Of a stretch of DNA of 64,000 bases, positions 26,001 to 38,666 are shown piece by piece. The position numbers were made by a program, and so were the translations under genes. The notes beneath the pieces were generated by a model. It saw only the letters and a program-made list of their open reading frames with translations. It had not been told where the DNA came from and did not search any database. Numbering within the stretch: position 1 is the first letter of the stretch; each line of letters begins with the position of its first letter. Source of the DNA: Undaria pinnatifida (Eukaryota > Sar > Phaeophyceae > Laminariales > Alariaceae); assembly GCA_012845835.1 (NCBI GenBank), contig JABAKD010000020.1, positions 19,468,106 to 19,532,105 of the forward strand. Reading direction: 5' to 3'.

Positions 26001-29000
26001 ATAGGCAACGGAGTCCAAATTTTACCGCGAGCAGCTTTTTATCGGTGAAAAGTGCACGACGTAAAATAACATGAAAAATCACGTTGAAAGATATATATGT
26101 TTCGCGCAGGCGAAGTGCTGCTTATTATAGCTGTAGTTTCTGCCAGAGCCTGACCTGACCGCGCGCGGCTTGTCGGGTTCGTTGCACCGAACGAACGAGA
26201 GAACGAGCCGAAGCTTCTGTATGCTGGCATTTTATTAGCATGCGAATGCTGGCGTGCGAATGCTGTTTAGTTGGAAGCAAACGTGAACTATTTGGTATTC
26301 ATAATGCTTTTGAGTTTTTTGTGGTCTTGTTTCGTTGCTGCCTGCATTCAGGCATGATTGATATTTTAGTAGTAGTGTGAGATCAGTCGCCAGGCGGTCT
26401 CGAGTAGCGCAAAAAGGTGCTGCTGCTGTGTTGTTTCCAAGGTATATATTATAAAGAATACCACGGTGGTACCGGTATGTACGTACCAGGGTAGCTTATT
26501 TCCGTATCCGGTACTTTTTTTTCTTCGACACGGATTACTCGATGGCTTCGAACGTGGATAATATAGGGCACAGGCACAGGGATGGGGAGGGTGGTATTGT
26601 CCCGGAAGACTGGACGATTGATTTGTCCCGCGCCCGATTTTGGTTTGAAAGCATCTATGAGATGATGTCTCGCAACAGCATAGTTTGGGAGGGATACTTG
26701 GGTGTTTGAGATGCGCTACGAACTAGCGTTCGATTATTTTTCTGGGCCTAGGCGGGAGGGCGGCAGGCACCACGGCACGAGATGAGAGTATGCATGGTTG
26801 GCTTGGGATGCCAGGGTAGTAGCGGTTGATGAAGCATTCCAATTTCTAATAAATGAATGCCTTCTTCAACATTCGATCACAATCTACCAATCATACTTCA
26901 TACCTGGTGTATTGTACCTGGTATATATACCTGGTACGATATACGTACGTTTTTTTCGATCATGACCAAGTAACTGATATCGTTGTGTACGAGCGAGGGT
27001 TCCGTGGTTGACCGTCAGGATGGCGGCACCAGAGAATTCTAGGAAAACGTTTTTTGACGAAAAAACACGAAAAAACAACTCCCCGTTCTTGCTTTGGGCC
27101 ACCCATGTTAACACACCCATGTTAACGGGGTAACGTTGAAGGCGGTGCGGAGCAAACGTGTGGAGAGTGGAGAGAGTCCCCCCCCCAACCTCCTTTCCTG
27201 TGTTCTGAGCGCTTTTTCAAAGCATTACGGCTGGAACCAACCAGCAAACAAAGTGTTTTGTTTTAGTGTGTTCCCTCGCTCGCCCGGCGGCCATTTAAAT
27301 TCTAAGCAGAATTCTTGACGGAGGTCAATTCGGAACTACTTCACTGCGATACTACATACTTTTGACATGCGTGTTTTTTCTGCTTGCCAAGGAACCTCAA
27401 GCCTCCCACCCAAAATTGTCATCCAACTTGTCAACCGTGCTTCGGTTCTAAGATTATTATAATAGTACTAAGTGAGGTTCCAACCTGCCGGAGTATCTAG
27501 TCTACCTGTTTTGCTTTTCTTTTTTGCGTAGCCTATTAAAAAAAAATGGACCTCCGTAAATAGATTATATTAGCAGCAGTTAATGGTGTACCTGGTACGC
27601 CTTATGCACGCGCTTGGAACCACTTTGTATTTTGGTTGCGGTTGTTTAGCGAGCTGTAGCTACGCGCACACACCAGGAAATCGATGAAGACCTAATAGTT
27701 TCATGAATGCGCTTTTATCTGATGGTCATTCTTGCAGATAGATGGGCCAAAAACAACTCGAAACTTGTTTTTTGCAGTTACCTACAGACTTTTCATATTT
27801 CGCTTTTCTCCCCAGCTCCCACCCTTACTACTCGGATCCGAAGTCACATACATTAAGAAGAGACCCCCCCCCCCCCTCCAGACTACGTACGGTGAATGCC
27901 TTCGTTTGTATCGCCAGAAGGATTCGTTCAGCATTGCTTTATTCCCACCTCGTCTGCTCGCTCTCTCGCTCGCGTTGAATTGCGCATGATACACCAAAAG
28001 CGTTGGCGCTACGAATCTATCTTCTGTGTATCCAACTGAATACATGACATAAATATGTCCCCACTTTGGCACAAGAAGGCAAGAGTAAGCTTGTGAGGGG
28101 CTAGACCTCGCGAAATCGCCCCCTGTTCGAAGTTACGAGGTTAAGGTTTACAACGGGATTACCGGGGATGCATGCTTGCATGTGTGTGCGTTTGTATGCT
28201 GGTTAAACGGAGTTGATGCGAGTTTCTATCTTGCCAGCCGCAGACAGCAAGGGCCAGCCCTTCGGACCTGCCTCAAACTTCCGCCGATCGCCGCACACAC
28301 ACAAACAGCACTGTCACACACTGCTGTCACACACTGTCACACACTGTCACACACTGTCACACGTCTACGACAGTTAGTTTTTGTTATATACAAATATCCT
28401 GCTGCGCGAATTCCTAGCGAAGGCTATTTATCATACTGCCTGGAGGCTGACCGGGGGCCGGAGGCACCCGGCCTCGGGACGACTGCGAGTACAGGGAAAG
28501 GGTGGGTATGCCGCCGGGACAACGCCGGTGACCGGTAACCCTGCGGAGCATATCTATCTGGCTGTTGCTTGCTTTGGTGGATCTATTATTATTAATAGCA
28601 CTGACTGTCCTGTCTGAAACAATCTCAAAAAAGAACTCTCGATCAACAACTGTCAACACCGTAATTTACCGGCGGGCTCTGATACATTAATAATAAATAC
28701 CAGCGGTGCTCAGCAGTAAGGAGTAGGATCGTTTCGGAGATATCGCCACCATCACGAGCACCATGGGTGGCGCGGGCTCATGACTTGCTATGCCCTCGTT
28801 CCCCACGCCCGGCGAGGGTTGGACCAGGGTTGGTTAGGGCTGCCGTCAGTGTATATTTACAATTATAATCTATAGGTGGGGACATCATAATACCGGTATA
28901 CGATACATAGTCTAATATATACAATATACAATATGCAATAGACTAATACCTTGTATCCTGTTGTGTGGTGATTGGTGTGTTTTGGAGTTAGTTGACCTTC

Positions 29001-29115
29001 CCCATAACGACGCTAAATAAACCCCCTTGCTATTGTTACGGTATTGCCGTGGTCAACCGTAATCTACGCAACAACGAAAAAGGTACATATTGTACGAGTA
29101 GGTATTAATAGTAGG
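23013..29115. other. Long intergenic stretch, no supported gene
   Basis: No gene I can support. Notable items are a C-run at 24233-24253, a G/T-biased stretch from 24.0 to 26.0 kb with several open but unrecognisable minus-strand frames (longest 25098-25754), a small ATG frame at 26542-26709 (55 codons, MASNVDNIGHRHRDGEGG start) with coding-like composition but no known match, TACCWGGTA motifs near 26918, 26930 and 27589, and a (CACACTGT)n run at 28305-28363. Confidence 0.4.
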
Positions 29116-29498
29116 TGTTATGAGGCTTAGTTTGGGTAAGCTATGGGTTAACCTGGTGCGAGTGGTCAAACGGACTAATACCCCACTATTACCTGAAAAA
29201 ATGGTGTCGTCGACAGACCATGGGTTTTTGGGTCGTGGGTTTGATCCCCACCATCCACAATAATAAAGTTTTCAGATTTACCCCATCCATGTCGAACTTG
29301 AAAAATACTCTCCCTGGTATCCCCAGGAAATGAAACGGCTTGTATATTGAAAGGTCCGCCCGTATATCCGGCCGACCTGCTATCCCGCCGTTTCAGGGGG
29401 GGAGAGTGTTATTAGTAAGGCTTAGTTTGGGCAAGCTATGGGTTAATTAACCTGGTGCAAGTTGTCAAACGGACTAGTACCCCACAAATTCATTAACA
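29116..29498 (+). mobile_element. TRIM-like miniature LTR element, complete copy
   Basis: Two direct terminal repeats (29116-29199 and 29407-29498) of ~84-92 bp flank a ~207 bp non-coding interior. The family repeat starts TGTTAT and ends TTAACA, giving TG...CA ends. A primer-binding-like TGGTGTCGTCGACAGACC follows the first repeat, and a polypurine stretch (GGGGGGGAGAG) precedes the second. TAGG stands on both sides and may be a target duplication. It encodes nothing and would depend on another element. Differences between its repeats suggest it is not recent. The interior holds a tRNA B-box-like sequence near 29240-29265. Confidence 0.7.
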
Positions 29499-29946
29499 TA
29501 GGTGTTGGCGATAGATGTAGAGGCGTTTTCATGCCCCATCATAGCTGTGAAGGTTGCGCTCAACGAGTGTTCTCGAAAAAATACAACGAGGTCTGCGTCG
29601 CACGCGGGAGGTACGAGTACTTGAATGCAAAACGCAGCACAAAATATAGTCTATACCATACTATACAAGTAAGTCCAAGTCTAGCGACTACTAATATTTT
29701 AAAACGGGCAGTGCGCTTGGGTTGAGAGTATTGTGATAATACCCATCATGTCATATGAAAAGAACAGACAGCAGTTACCAAGTACTTAGTACATGCATAC
29801 GCATAAAGAAACGAGTACTTGGAACAACGCCAGGAAGCGCCGGAAAAAGTCATGACGAGAAGAAACCAGAAGGCCTGACTGAATGCTTGTACAATTGCGG
29901 CTGACTATTTATTCCGCCCGTTCCATTAACGGCTGCTATATGACCA

Positions 29947-30203
29947 CGACTACCATCACCACCACACCACCACCACCACCACCACCACCACCACCACCAC
30001 CACCACCACCACCACCACCACTACCACCACCACTACCACTACCACCACCACTACCACTACCACTACCACCACCACTACCACCACCACCACCACCACAACC
30101 ACCACCACCACCACCACCACCACCACCACCACCACCACCACCACCACCACCACCACCACCACCACCACCACCACCACCACCACCACCACCACCACCACCA
30201 CCG
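29947..30203. repeat. (ACC)n microsatellite, ~255 bp
   Basis: Almost pure ACC/CCA triplets with occasional ACT units. All frames stay open (poly-Pro, poly-Thr and poly-His; poly-Val, poly-Gly and poly-Trp on the other strand), which makes spurious ORFs. Confidence 0.95.
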
Positions 30204-31277
30204 CACGCAAGTGCAGGAATATCATATGAGCAGCTGGGTATGAATGCATTAATAATGAAGAACGTTGAAATCCGCCCCTCCTAGCACTGACGCCTGACGT
30301 GCTCTCTCCGCGCCCCCTCGCGTCTGGCGCACTTCCCTATCCGCTACTTGCCAGCATCCGTTTGAAGAAGCGCATCGTCGTCTTGAGCTCGTTTTTGAGC
30401 TGCCTGCTTCGCGCCATCGGGAAGATAATCCCATAGGACGCCCTCGATTTCCCTAAGAAAACAAACCCCGGCCACAAGAAAAATATGGACGAAGAAGTCA
30501 GTCAAGCAAAGCAGGGTTATCAATATTTTACAGAACGTTTGTTTGGTGGGTAGGGTATGTATACTTTGGGGTATGCTCATACCCGGGTAGCGAGTACCAG
30601 GTATGTATAACTTATACCAACGGGTGTTATGTATTGTCTTGTATTGCCTCCCCCCAATATCACACCCACCCACCCGGCCGTCTCCGTACTTGGTAGTACA
30701 ACAACCAGCACTGTTGTTATACCTGGTACGTTTTTAAGATGATAAAAAGTTTCTTACAACCACCTTCTTATATTATGACAGTTGTTATCAGCCTCAGTTT
30801 GGGTACGTAAGCCATTATTGGTTAACCTTTTGCATGTGGTCAAACGGACTAATACCCCACTAATTCCTCAACAAATGGCATCGTCCGGTGGGTTTTTGGG
30901 TCGTGGTTCGAATCCCACCATCCACAATAATAATATTAATCACAACATATATTTTTTCAGACTTTCTCCGTGTCGAATTTGAAAAATACTCTCCCCGGTA
31001 TCCCCAGAAAATGAAACCGCTTGGATATTGACCCGTCCGCTCGTATACCGGTATGCGACCGACCTGTTATCCCGCCGTTTCAGGGGGGGAGAGTGTTACT
31101 AGGCTTACTCTGGGTAAGCTACGATATTATTGGTGAATCTTTTGCATGTACCTTGTGGTCAAACGGACTAATACCCCTGCCTCTAATTGGTTAACGAACG
31201 GCGTCGTCGACAGACCATGATGTGGGTGTTTTGGGTCGTGGGTTCGAATCCCACCATCCACTATATAATACACTTTT

Positions 31278-31375
31278 TCGGAGTATCACACACAGCTTGC
31301 ACAGATGAGTGTCGACAAAATCTTCGATCTCACAGCTTGATTGAGAGTATTTTTATTTTTTAAAATAAATACAAC
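31278..31375 (+). repeat. LAKM-type short element, subfamily D, copy 1
   Basis: Matches 55038-55137 (CGGAGTATCACACACAGCTT). The peptide frame reads MSVDKIFDLTA and then stops. It sits inside a TRIM interior. Confidence 0.55.
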
Positions 31376-31914
31376 GAACTTTTCATACTTTCCTCATGTC
31401 GAACTTGAAAAATACTCTACTCCCCGGTATCCCCAGGAAATGAAACCACTTGGATATTGACAGGTCCGTGTAAGGTTAGGTTGGAAAAGGTACTATGACG
31501 AGGCGAGCCCTCGTCGATATGGAAGGGAACACAGGCGCTAACACAAGGGAGAAGTCATGCGAAAAGCCTCCCGCGGGCCATCGGCATGGCGGGGAGTTTG
31601 ACGAGGAAACAACAAATACCCGGGATTGAAGGTGGCAACATCTACAGCCCCGCCAGGGGGGAGAGTGTTATAAGGCTTAGTTTGGGTAAGCTATGGGTTA
31701 ACCTTTTACAAGTGGTCAAACGGACTAATACCCCACTAATACCTTAACAAATGGCGTCGTCGACAGACCATGGGTTTTTGTGGTCGTGGGTTCAAATCCC
31801 ACATCCACCATAATAAACTTTTTCAGACTTTCCCCATGTCGAACTTGAAAAATACTCTCCCCGGTATCCCCAGGAAATGAAACGGCTTGGATAATTGGCA
31901 GGTCCGCCCGTATA

Positions 31915-32012
31915 TATTATAAAAAATGAAAATACACTCCAGCTGTGAGATCGAAGATTTCGTCGAAACTCATCTTTGCAAGCTGTGTGTGATACTCCGA
32001 TCGCGCGCATTA
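31915..32012 (-). repeat. LAKM-type short element, subfamily D, copy 2
   Basis: On the minus strand this is almost identical to 55038-55137 and gives the same peptide, MSFDEIFDLTAGVYFHFL, then TAA. It interrupts a TRIM interior, so it moved or was copied after that element. Confidence 0.6.
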
Positions 32013-32400
32013 CGAGTTGCGTGTCCTCATTAAGGATATAGGTCGGCGACTCCCCTTACAACTACAGTGTAGCTATCAGGGTCAACAGGATGATTTTAGT
32101 CAGTTTGTGCGCGGAAACTATAAAACCCGTTTCTGAGGGGGACAAAATCTGACAGCTGTGAAGGGAAATGTATCCTTTTATCAAGTGAATCTTGTAAGTC
32201 GAATAACCGGTGAGGGGGGTGGGGCGGAGTTTTGAAGGACGTGGGGGCCTGGTTTTGATCAAAAGCGAGCGGGTTTGGAGGGGGGGGGGGGGGGGGGGGG
32301 AAGGGGACAATTTGTGCATGTAAGCTATAAATCCTTTCGAGGGGATAAATCTGACGGTTTTGGCACCAGTATATTATTGGGGGCGGGGGGGGGGGTTGGG
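32013..32400. repeat. Diverged duplication and G-run inside TRIM array
   Basis: Two diverged copies of a ~55 bp piece (about 32100-32155 and 32308-32358, sharing TTTGTGC, CTATAAA and AAATCTGAC) flank a G-run at 32280-32300. Another G-run lies at 32383-32394. Not part of the TRIM proper. Confidence 0.5.
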
Positions 32401-32983
32401 GCATATATATCCGGCCGACCTGCTATCCCGCCGTTTCAGGGGGGGGGAGTGTTATAAGGCTTAGTTTGGGTAAGCTATTGGTTAACCTTTTGCAAGTGGT
32501 CAAACGGACTAATACCCCACTAATACCTTAACCATCATCCGCCCGTATATCCGGACGTACGACCTGCTATCCCGCCGTTTCAGGGGCGGGGAGTGTTGTA
32601 AGGCTTATTTTGGGTACGTAAGCTACTGGTTAACCTTTTTTAGCAAGTGGTCGAACGGACTCTAATACCCCACTAATACCTTAACACCGAATGATACCCG
32701 TAGAGATTTTTACGTGGTAATACTCTGTCACGTGCCAGGTGTAAGATTTTGGGTAATATACCCTGGGTACACAAAACAATACCTGGTACTACTTACTGTT
32801 GTTGTAGTAGCTCTCTTCTTGTCGGTACCCCCAGTACCCCAAAAAATGGCGTACGATATACCAGGTATATACCATCCGCGAACCTAGCTCGCATACAATC
32901 CGTACTACTGTGATCATGACTATCCTATTTATACGCACAACACTCTTATACGCAACCTTGAACTGATTACGTACCTGGTACTT

Positions 32984-33220
32984 ATGTATGTACGCGAGAC
33001 TCGTAAGAGACGGAAGGCGGCACTTGTGGCGGTAGCGACCTACAACGTGCGTACCCTGGCCGTAAAGGGGAAGAACGGGTATGGGCATGACGAGCGTGTA
33101 CTGGCGAAAGGCCAGCAACTCGGCTGTGACTTCATTGGCCTGCAGGAAACTCGACGGCCCGGCAACACGAGATTCAGTGCAGCTGGATACCAAGTTTTTT
33201 GCTCAGGTATTTTGGCTTAA
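32984..33220 (+). pseudogene. LINE endonuclease fragment, separate lineage
   Basis: The frame reads VATYNVRTLAV, then GQQLGCDFIGLQETRRPGNT and AAGYQVFCSG. These are the Asn and Gln-Glu motifs from the N-terminus of the AP-type endonuclease of LINEs. It stops soon after and no polymerase follows. The sequence differs clearly from LINE copy 2 (GCDVIGLQEVRR), so it is a remnant of a related but distinct element. A purine-rich G tract (33236-33320) follows. Confidence 0.7.
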
Positions 33221-33369
33221 TGAGAAGAACACAAAGGGGGGAGGGGGGGAAACAGGAGGAGTAGAAGGAAAGTCGTCCAAGGGAATGGGGGCAGGGGGGG
33301 CAACAGGAGGAATAGAAGGGAGACCGCGGTGGACGAAGGCAGGAAGGAGATGGCAGACAGGGTAGCAAG

Positions 33370-33810
33370 GTACCAGGCCGACTAGTAGGTACATAGCACT
33401 TTTCGTCTTTTTCTGGGGTATTTTTTTCCCCTTTGTTCCCTCCTTGCGTGTCCAGGTTTTTGGCTCGTGTTTGGATTATCTTATTTTGGTTTTACTTTAC
33501 TTTATTTTATTTCATTTTATTACCTGGTATGTTTCTTTTCCGAGCTTTGGCTCTCCTTTCCGGTTGGGTTGTTTCTTCGATTTCCCCTTCATTTTGTTTG
33601 TTTCATTTTTTGTTTTATTTTTATCTTTGTTTTTATTTGTTTTCTTATTTTGTTTTTGTTTTTTGTTTTTGTTTTTGTTTTTGTTTATTTCGTATTTCTC
33701 TCTTCCAATGTATTTCTGTTGCTGACGTATGTATGTTGTGCCTGTCGTACCCAGTACTAGGGCATGACATTGCGTTGTCGAATGCATTACGATGCATTAT
33801 CTCTGTGTCG
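33370..33810. repeat. T-rich tract with (TTTTGT)n
   Basis: Strongly T-biased from about 33420 to 33710, with TTTTTGTTTTTG units at 33586-33690. Overlapping Phe/Leu-rich frames come from the bias and are not credible genes. Confidence 0.6.
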
Positions 33811-33900
33811 TAGCTTGTGACCACAGAGCTGATCTTTCTAGGGTGAAGAATCAGTACGGACACTGGGTGTGCTGGATGTCGACGAGTAGAAGAACGGTTT
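33811..33900 (+). repeat. Dispersed repeat family L, copy 1
   Basis: Shares TGTGACCACA, CTAGG.TGAAGAATCAG and GGACACTGGGTGT with 52830-52930, and more weakly with 47127-47235. Class unknown. Confidence 0.5.
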
Positions 33901-33929
33901 AATGTGAAGAACACACACATATGTTACAC

Positions 33930-35460
33930 TACCTACGGTAAACTGTAGATTACTGCGGTGTGGACTGTAGACTGACTACCAGGTACAGTACCTGGTATAT
34001 ACTTTTGTATAATATGTCTTGTGTGGTCCGTGTGATACGTTCGTTCGCAAACGTGAACAAACAAACGTAACTTGATGTACAAGGACTCACGATACCCCGA
34101 TGGATACAACAACAGCAGTATGCGCGTTGAATTGTACATTCCAGTATAGACGACGTATTACACGAATTGCGACCCTCTGGGTCCATACGATATACACCTG
34201 GTACCTGGTATGAATGAGTGGGTAGGGTGTCGTACGAGTATCATACCGGAAGTTCCGATAAACCGGAAATAGTATCGGCAATCGTATCGGAAAAAAAAGC
34301 ATCCCGAGATCCGATTGAAACGCCTTTCTTCTAGCGAGGGAGGGAGGTCGTTCTACTGTCCCCTCCCCCCCTCTTGGGAGGGTACGAAGGAAAGGATAAT
34401 GATTCAACGAGAGGGCCCAGAAGAAAAAACGCGTGCTCCTTCGGCAGCATCATGATGGCCTGTATTTCCTCCGTATTTCCGCCTTGCACATCGCTTATCG
34501 TATCGGAATCGGAAGTTCTAGCGATCAGATTCGATCCGTTAAAAATCGGATTTTTGATCAAAGGTCGGGCTTCCCGTATTGGAATCGATTTTCGTGCATA
34601 TTTGCAACACCACATAAAATACGGTATAGAATATGGTATGATGTGAAAGAGTCGTGGTGCCGGTCCTGGTTCGATAGCCATCACAGAGTGGGGCAAAGAA
34701 AGACCGGGTCGTCAGCTCCGAGAATGCCGCCGTGAACACCGGCGCTCCTACCGACACTCTTCTATTACATACTTCGAAATATGATGTATTACCACGATGA
34801 TAATGTTATATGTTGTGTAGTCCACGGTCGGAAAATTGAGGAAACATTTATTTACGATAGGAATAATACCTGTTATTCACACCTTTTTTCAAGGATCAAT
34901 GTTACCTATGTATGGGTAGTTAGACCAGATACCTACCGGTAATTACCGCAAGTAACCTTTCGGTAATACCATACTCTGGTAAATAATTTACCGTGATGTC
35001 GGGGACGTTTAAGAAACACCCCCGGGTTTCCAGTAAATTATCTATAAACCAGTGTTAATCTGCTACAAACAAACGCCTTGTAGTAACTGTTTTCTTCGGA
35101 TAGTCGGAGGGGGAAGTTGTCGAGAAAAAGCGACGATTACAGCATCGATCAGCCACACACAGCAGTATTTAATACTACTAGTAATAGCCGGTACGCGATT
35201 AGTTACAAGTCATCATGGCATAAACTGCAGCACGTATTAACCCTTTCACTACTGTATGTACTATAATAACACAAATATGATACAACACACTAATTTTAAG
35301 TAGCTTGTCCCCAAATAACATGGAGCCAGTTCTAAGGGGGGTTAAGTGCAGTCCACACGTTTTGTAGCTATTGCTTCGTTACGGCCCGCGCTTCACGCTG
35401 TCGACCCCCGACGGCTCCTCCTGCAGAGAGCTGGTTATATTTTGTAAGAGTATGTCCAAT
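33930..35460. other. Intergenic stretch, no supported gene
   Basis: Several TACCWGGTA motifs (33978, 33990, 34201). Between 35238 and 35345 a segment begins TTAACCCTTTC and ends GGGGGGTTAA, which might be a distant relative of the TTAA-ended MITEs at 46.7 kb; weak. No gene seen. Confidence 0.4.
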
Positions 35461-35577
35461 ACGTCAGCTGCTAGCTGTGAGTTCGGTCAATTTAATGGTC
35501 GATACTGACGTTGCTAGATCTGTGAGTCGGCACGAGTTAAGTCGCCAACAAGTTACTAGTCGGACTAATAGTTTGTC

Positions 35578-35830
35578 GTTTTGCAGAGGTGCCGACAGCT
35601 ACCCCTCTTTGCACGACGTAGTTGCAAATAATAACCTGCACGGCTCGAACCGCCTCCAGAACCACACACCCCTAAACCCATTTCGACACTTGAAACAGCA
35701 GCGCAAACACCACAGCATAAGACCATCGCACCAGGCCACACAGCACGTGCTAAAGCAGACAACAGAGCAGACCACACAGCAGACACGCAGACCACCCAGC
35801 AGGCATGTCCCTGATGGATATTGCCAGAAA
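35578..35830 (+). repeat. Dispersed repeat family G, copy 1
   Basis: About 250 bp matching 41890-42165 in inverted orientation (shared pieces include CACACAGCAGACACGCAGACC, as its complement, and GACATGCCTGCTGGG). No tail, terminal repeat or coding frame identified. Confidence 0.6.
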
Positions 35831-36772
35831 AATCACGTTGTCAAGCGTTTTTTTTTTTCAAAATTTGCCCATCCCCATCATTATCATTCCGTTTACATTC
35901 ATTTTACAGCATCTTGCGTACATACGTTTTTTTTTGCGTGCGCTGTGACTGCTTTGTCCATATATCGCATATGACACGAGCAAGTACCGTCTCCCCTCGG
36001 CTGCTTCCCGGCCGGGGTGATGCTCGGGCCTGAGGCTTGCCCAGAACGTGCCAGATCCCCTGACGAGGTGTGTGGCGTCGACCGTACTCGTGCGCTGAAC
36101 TAGCGCTCGGGTATGGCCGGGCCGGCGGTGACAGCCAGCGATAAGGCAAAACAGTTCCTCGCGGATTTTTTTACCGCAGCAGCCTTGCCTGCGGACGCAG
36201 TGTCGCATCACCGCCGCAGAATGCGTGAGGCTCGTATCGAACAGAGGAGAGAGGATCGAACCCACGTGAGTAAGCACCAAAGTCGGGAAGGAGATGGACG
36301 TGGCGTGTCGGGACTGCTGCCCCCTTCACGTTGCACTCAGGCAAGAAGCGGGCTGGGCGAAGGGAGACGGAGAGGGGGAAATACTCTGTCTGGGAAAAAC
36401 GAAGGGTCGGAAAAAATCAGATGCCCGGAAGAAGAGGAGGAGACGCAGGAGGATTCGAAGAGCTGCTCCGAATAATTCGCACTGCTGCAAGGGCTAGATC
36501 GAGAGCAGGGGAACTCGTCGTGGGTACGTACAACGTTGGCACAACGTTCGCACATTTGCTTTCAAGTGCACGAACGGCATAGGCCACGCCGAGGTGATAG
36601 TAAAAACTTGCGAGGACGCAGGTTGTGATGTCATAGGGTTGCAGGAGGTGAGGCGCAATGGGCAAAGTGCTTTTACGGCCGCGGGGTATGTTGTGTTTGC
36701 TCAGGAGCAGACGGAGGAACGCACGAAAAGAAGGGGAACCACGGGGTAGGCTTAGCTGTTAGAGAGCCCATC

Positions 36773-37402
36773 GTGGCAGGGATGGATAAGGGCGACGTCG
36801 CGATTGAGTACATCAGTGCTAGATTGATGAAGGTTCGCATCCAACTCAAAGGGAAATCTAACGGTGCGTCTTTCATTGTAGGCTATGCTCCCACTCTCGA
36901 CAAGAGCACCAGCGAAAAGGATTACTTTTGGAGTTCACTTGACGAGGTGGTCAAGGGGGTACCCAGTAGGGACCACCTCCTTGTCCTGGTGGACGCAAAT
37001 GCTCGTACAGGCATAAGAGGGATCGGGTGGACCGACGGCAAGGTATCGGGTGCATACGGACGTGACGAGCTGAACGACAACGGAAAGCGACTATTGATTC
37101 ACGCAACTGATAACAAACTCGCCCTCCTCAACACGTACTATGCTACACCTGCTCGTGGTATATCGTACACGTTTCAGCGTCCTAACCGAGGAAAGGCCCA
37201 GTACAGGCTTGACTACATACTGACACGGCAAGTGGATAGACGATTGGTACGTAATAGCACTGTCCGGACCCCACCCAGGGAGAACGCTGAATCGGATCAC
37301 AACCTCGTGATCAAAAATATTCGCCTTTTGGGCCGCATCGCACCACATCGTCCAAAGGGAGTGTTATCAAAAACCGGCGAGCTATTGATCTACCATAATT
37401 AA
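36773..37402 (+). pseudogene. LINE AP-endonuclease C-terminal part
   Basis: A 209-codon frame covering the second half of the endonuclease: GYAPTLDKSTSEKDYFWSSL, the metal-binding-type VDANARTGIRG, LLNTYYATPARGISYTF, YRLDYILTRQ and the SDH motif in AESDHNLVIKNI. In this endonuclease fold the SDH histidine and the DxN pair support cleavage of target DNA. It is out of frame with the RT that follows. Confidence 0.75.
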
Positions 37403-38666
37403 TGGCGGACCCGCATCTCCGGATGAATTTCCAAAACGCGATAGCAGCCAAGTTTTTCTCCCCGATACCCGCTACTAATGCTGGAAGCGTTGATGACATG
37501 ACCTCATTACTGACCGAGACGCTACTGTCGAATGCGGCCGACATAGCGCCCCCTATTCGGCCCAAACAAGTACCGAGGGGTTGGTTAACGACCGAGGAGA
37601 CGAAAGCGGAGTTGAACGCGCGATGGCAGGATAGGGAAGACGCGAGGAAACGGGTCCGTTCTGCTCCAAACGATCGTGGTCTCTGACGAGCCTTGGAGGC
37701 GACCACCAAACAGCTTACACGCACGCGGGCGGAAGCTGTACAGAGGTTCTTCGAAGATTACGATAGCCGACTCGAAGGGCGTATCCGAGAAGGTGATCAA
37801 TTTGGCTTCTACAAACACCTCAAGGGGATGGATGTGGAAGGGAAGAGGGCGTTTAACTCGCAGTACATAAAAAATGAGGAGGGTCGATTGCTGCGGGATA
37901 ATGCCCTCATCCGCGAGCGGTGGGTGAGGTGGTTTCACAAACTGCTTAACACCAAGTCGCCGACCCTTGACCCGAGCATTGTAGACACGCTTGAGCAGTG
38001 GTCCCGGTGCAGACCACTGGACGATGTCCAGTCTAGGTACGAAGAAGAGGAGGCGATCCGTGCGTTGGCGAACCGAAAGGCGGTAGAGCCCGATGGTCTC
38101 CCGGCCGAGGTCCTGAAGGTTTTGACCGACGAAGGAGAATTGAACACTCTCGGAAAGTTCCACGATATCATCGTCGCTGTGTGGAGGTGAGGTGGCGTGC
38201 CGCAACAATGGAAAGATGCAACGATTAAGGTGCTTCACATGAAGAAAGATCGGACTGAGCGTGGCAATTATCGTGGCATCTCCCTCGTGGCTCACGCCGG
38301 CAAAGTACTCCTCACAGTCATCGCGGGTCGCCTGAGTGACTATTGCGAACGCGAGGACATTCTGCCGAAGGAACAGTGTGGGTTCAGACCCCAACGCTCG
38401 ACGGTTGACATGATGTTCGTAGTACGACGACTGCTGGAACTGGCGCGGAAGAAGGACACCCCCTTGTACTTGTGCTTTATCGACCTCACCAAAGCGTATG
38501 ACTCCGTCGACCGAACCCTTCTGTGGGATGTCCTTGCTCGTTTTGGCGTGCCACCGAGAATGCTCGCCGTCATCCGCCAATTCCACGACGGCATGCAAGC
38601 ATGCATGCGGTTGGATGATAGAGAGTGCTCGGATAAGTTCGACGTGGGGGAAGGTCTCTGGCAAGG

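Larger units (their letters stand above)
30783..32686 (+). mobile_element. Chained array of TRIM-like LTR elements
   Basis: Five terminal repeats in the same orientation begin near 30783, 31094, 31666, 32450 and 32594 and alternate with interiors, so neighbouring units share repeats. Interiors match the copy at 29116. Two are enlarged by other sequence: a LAKM-type element (31278) plus an unrelated ~170 bp block in the second, and a LAKM-type element (31915) plus a G-rich block in the third. The fourth interior is almost gone. Each repeat is preceded by a polypurine stretch. It looks like an old array grown by unequal recombination or repeated insertion. No coding sequence. Confidence 0.7.

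Noticed and set aside
28305-28363. CRISPR-like regular repeats
   Set aside because: Plain (CACACTGT)n microsatellite without spacers.
29883-30284. Poly-Pro and poly-Val frames
   Set aside because: They arise from the (ACC)n microsatellite.
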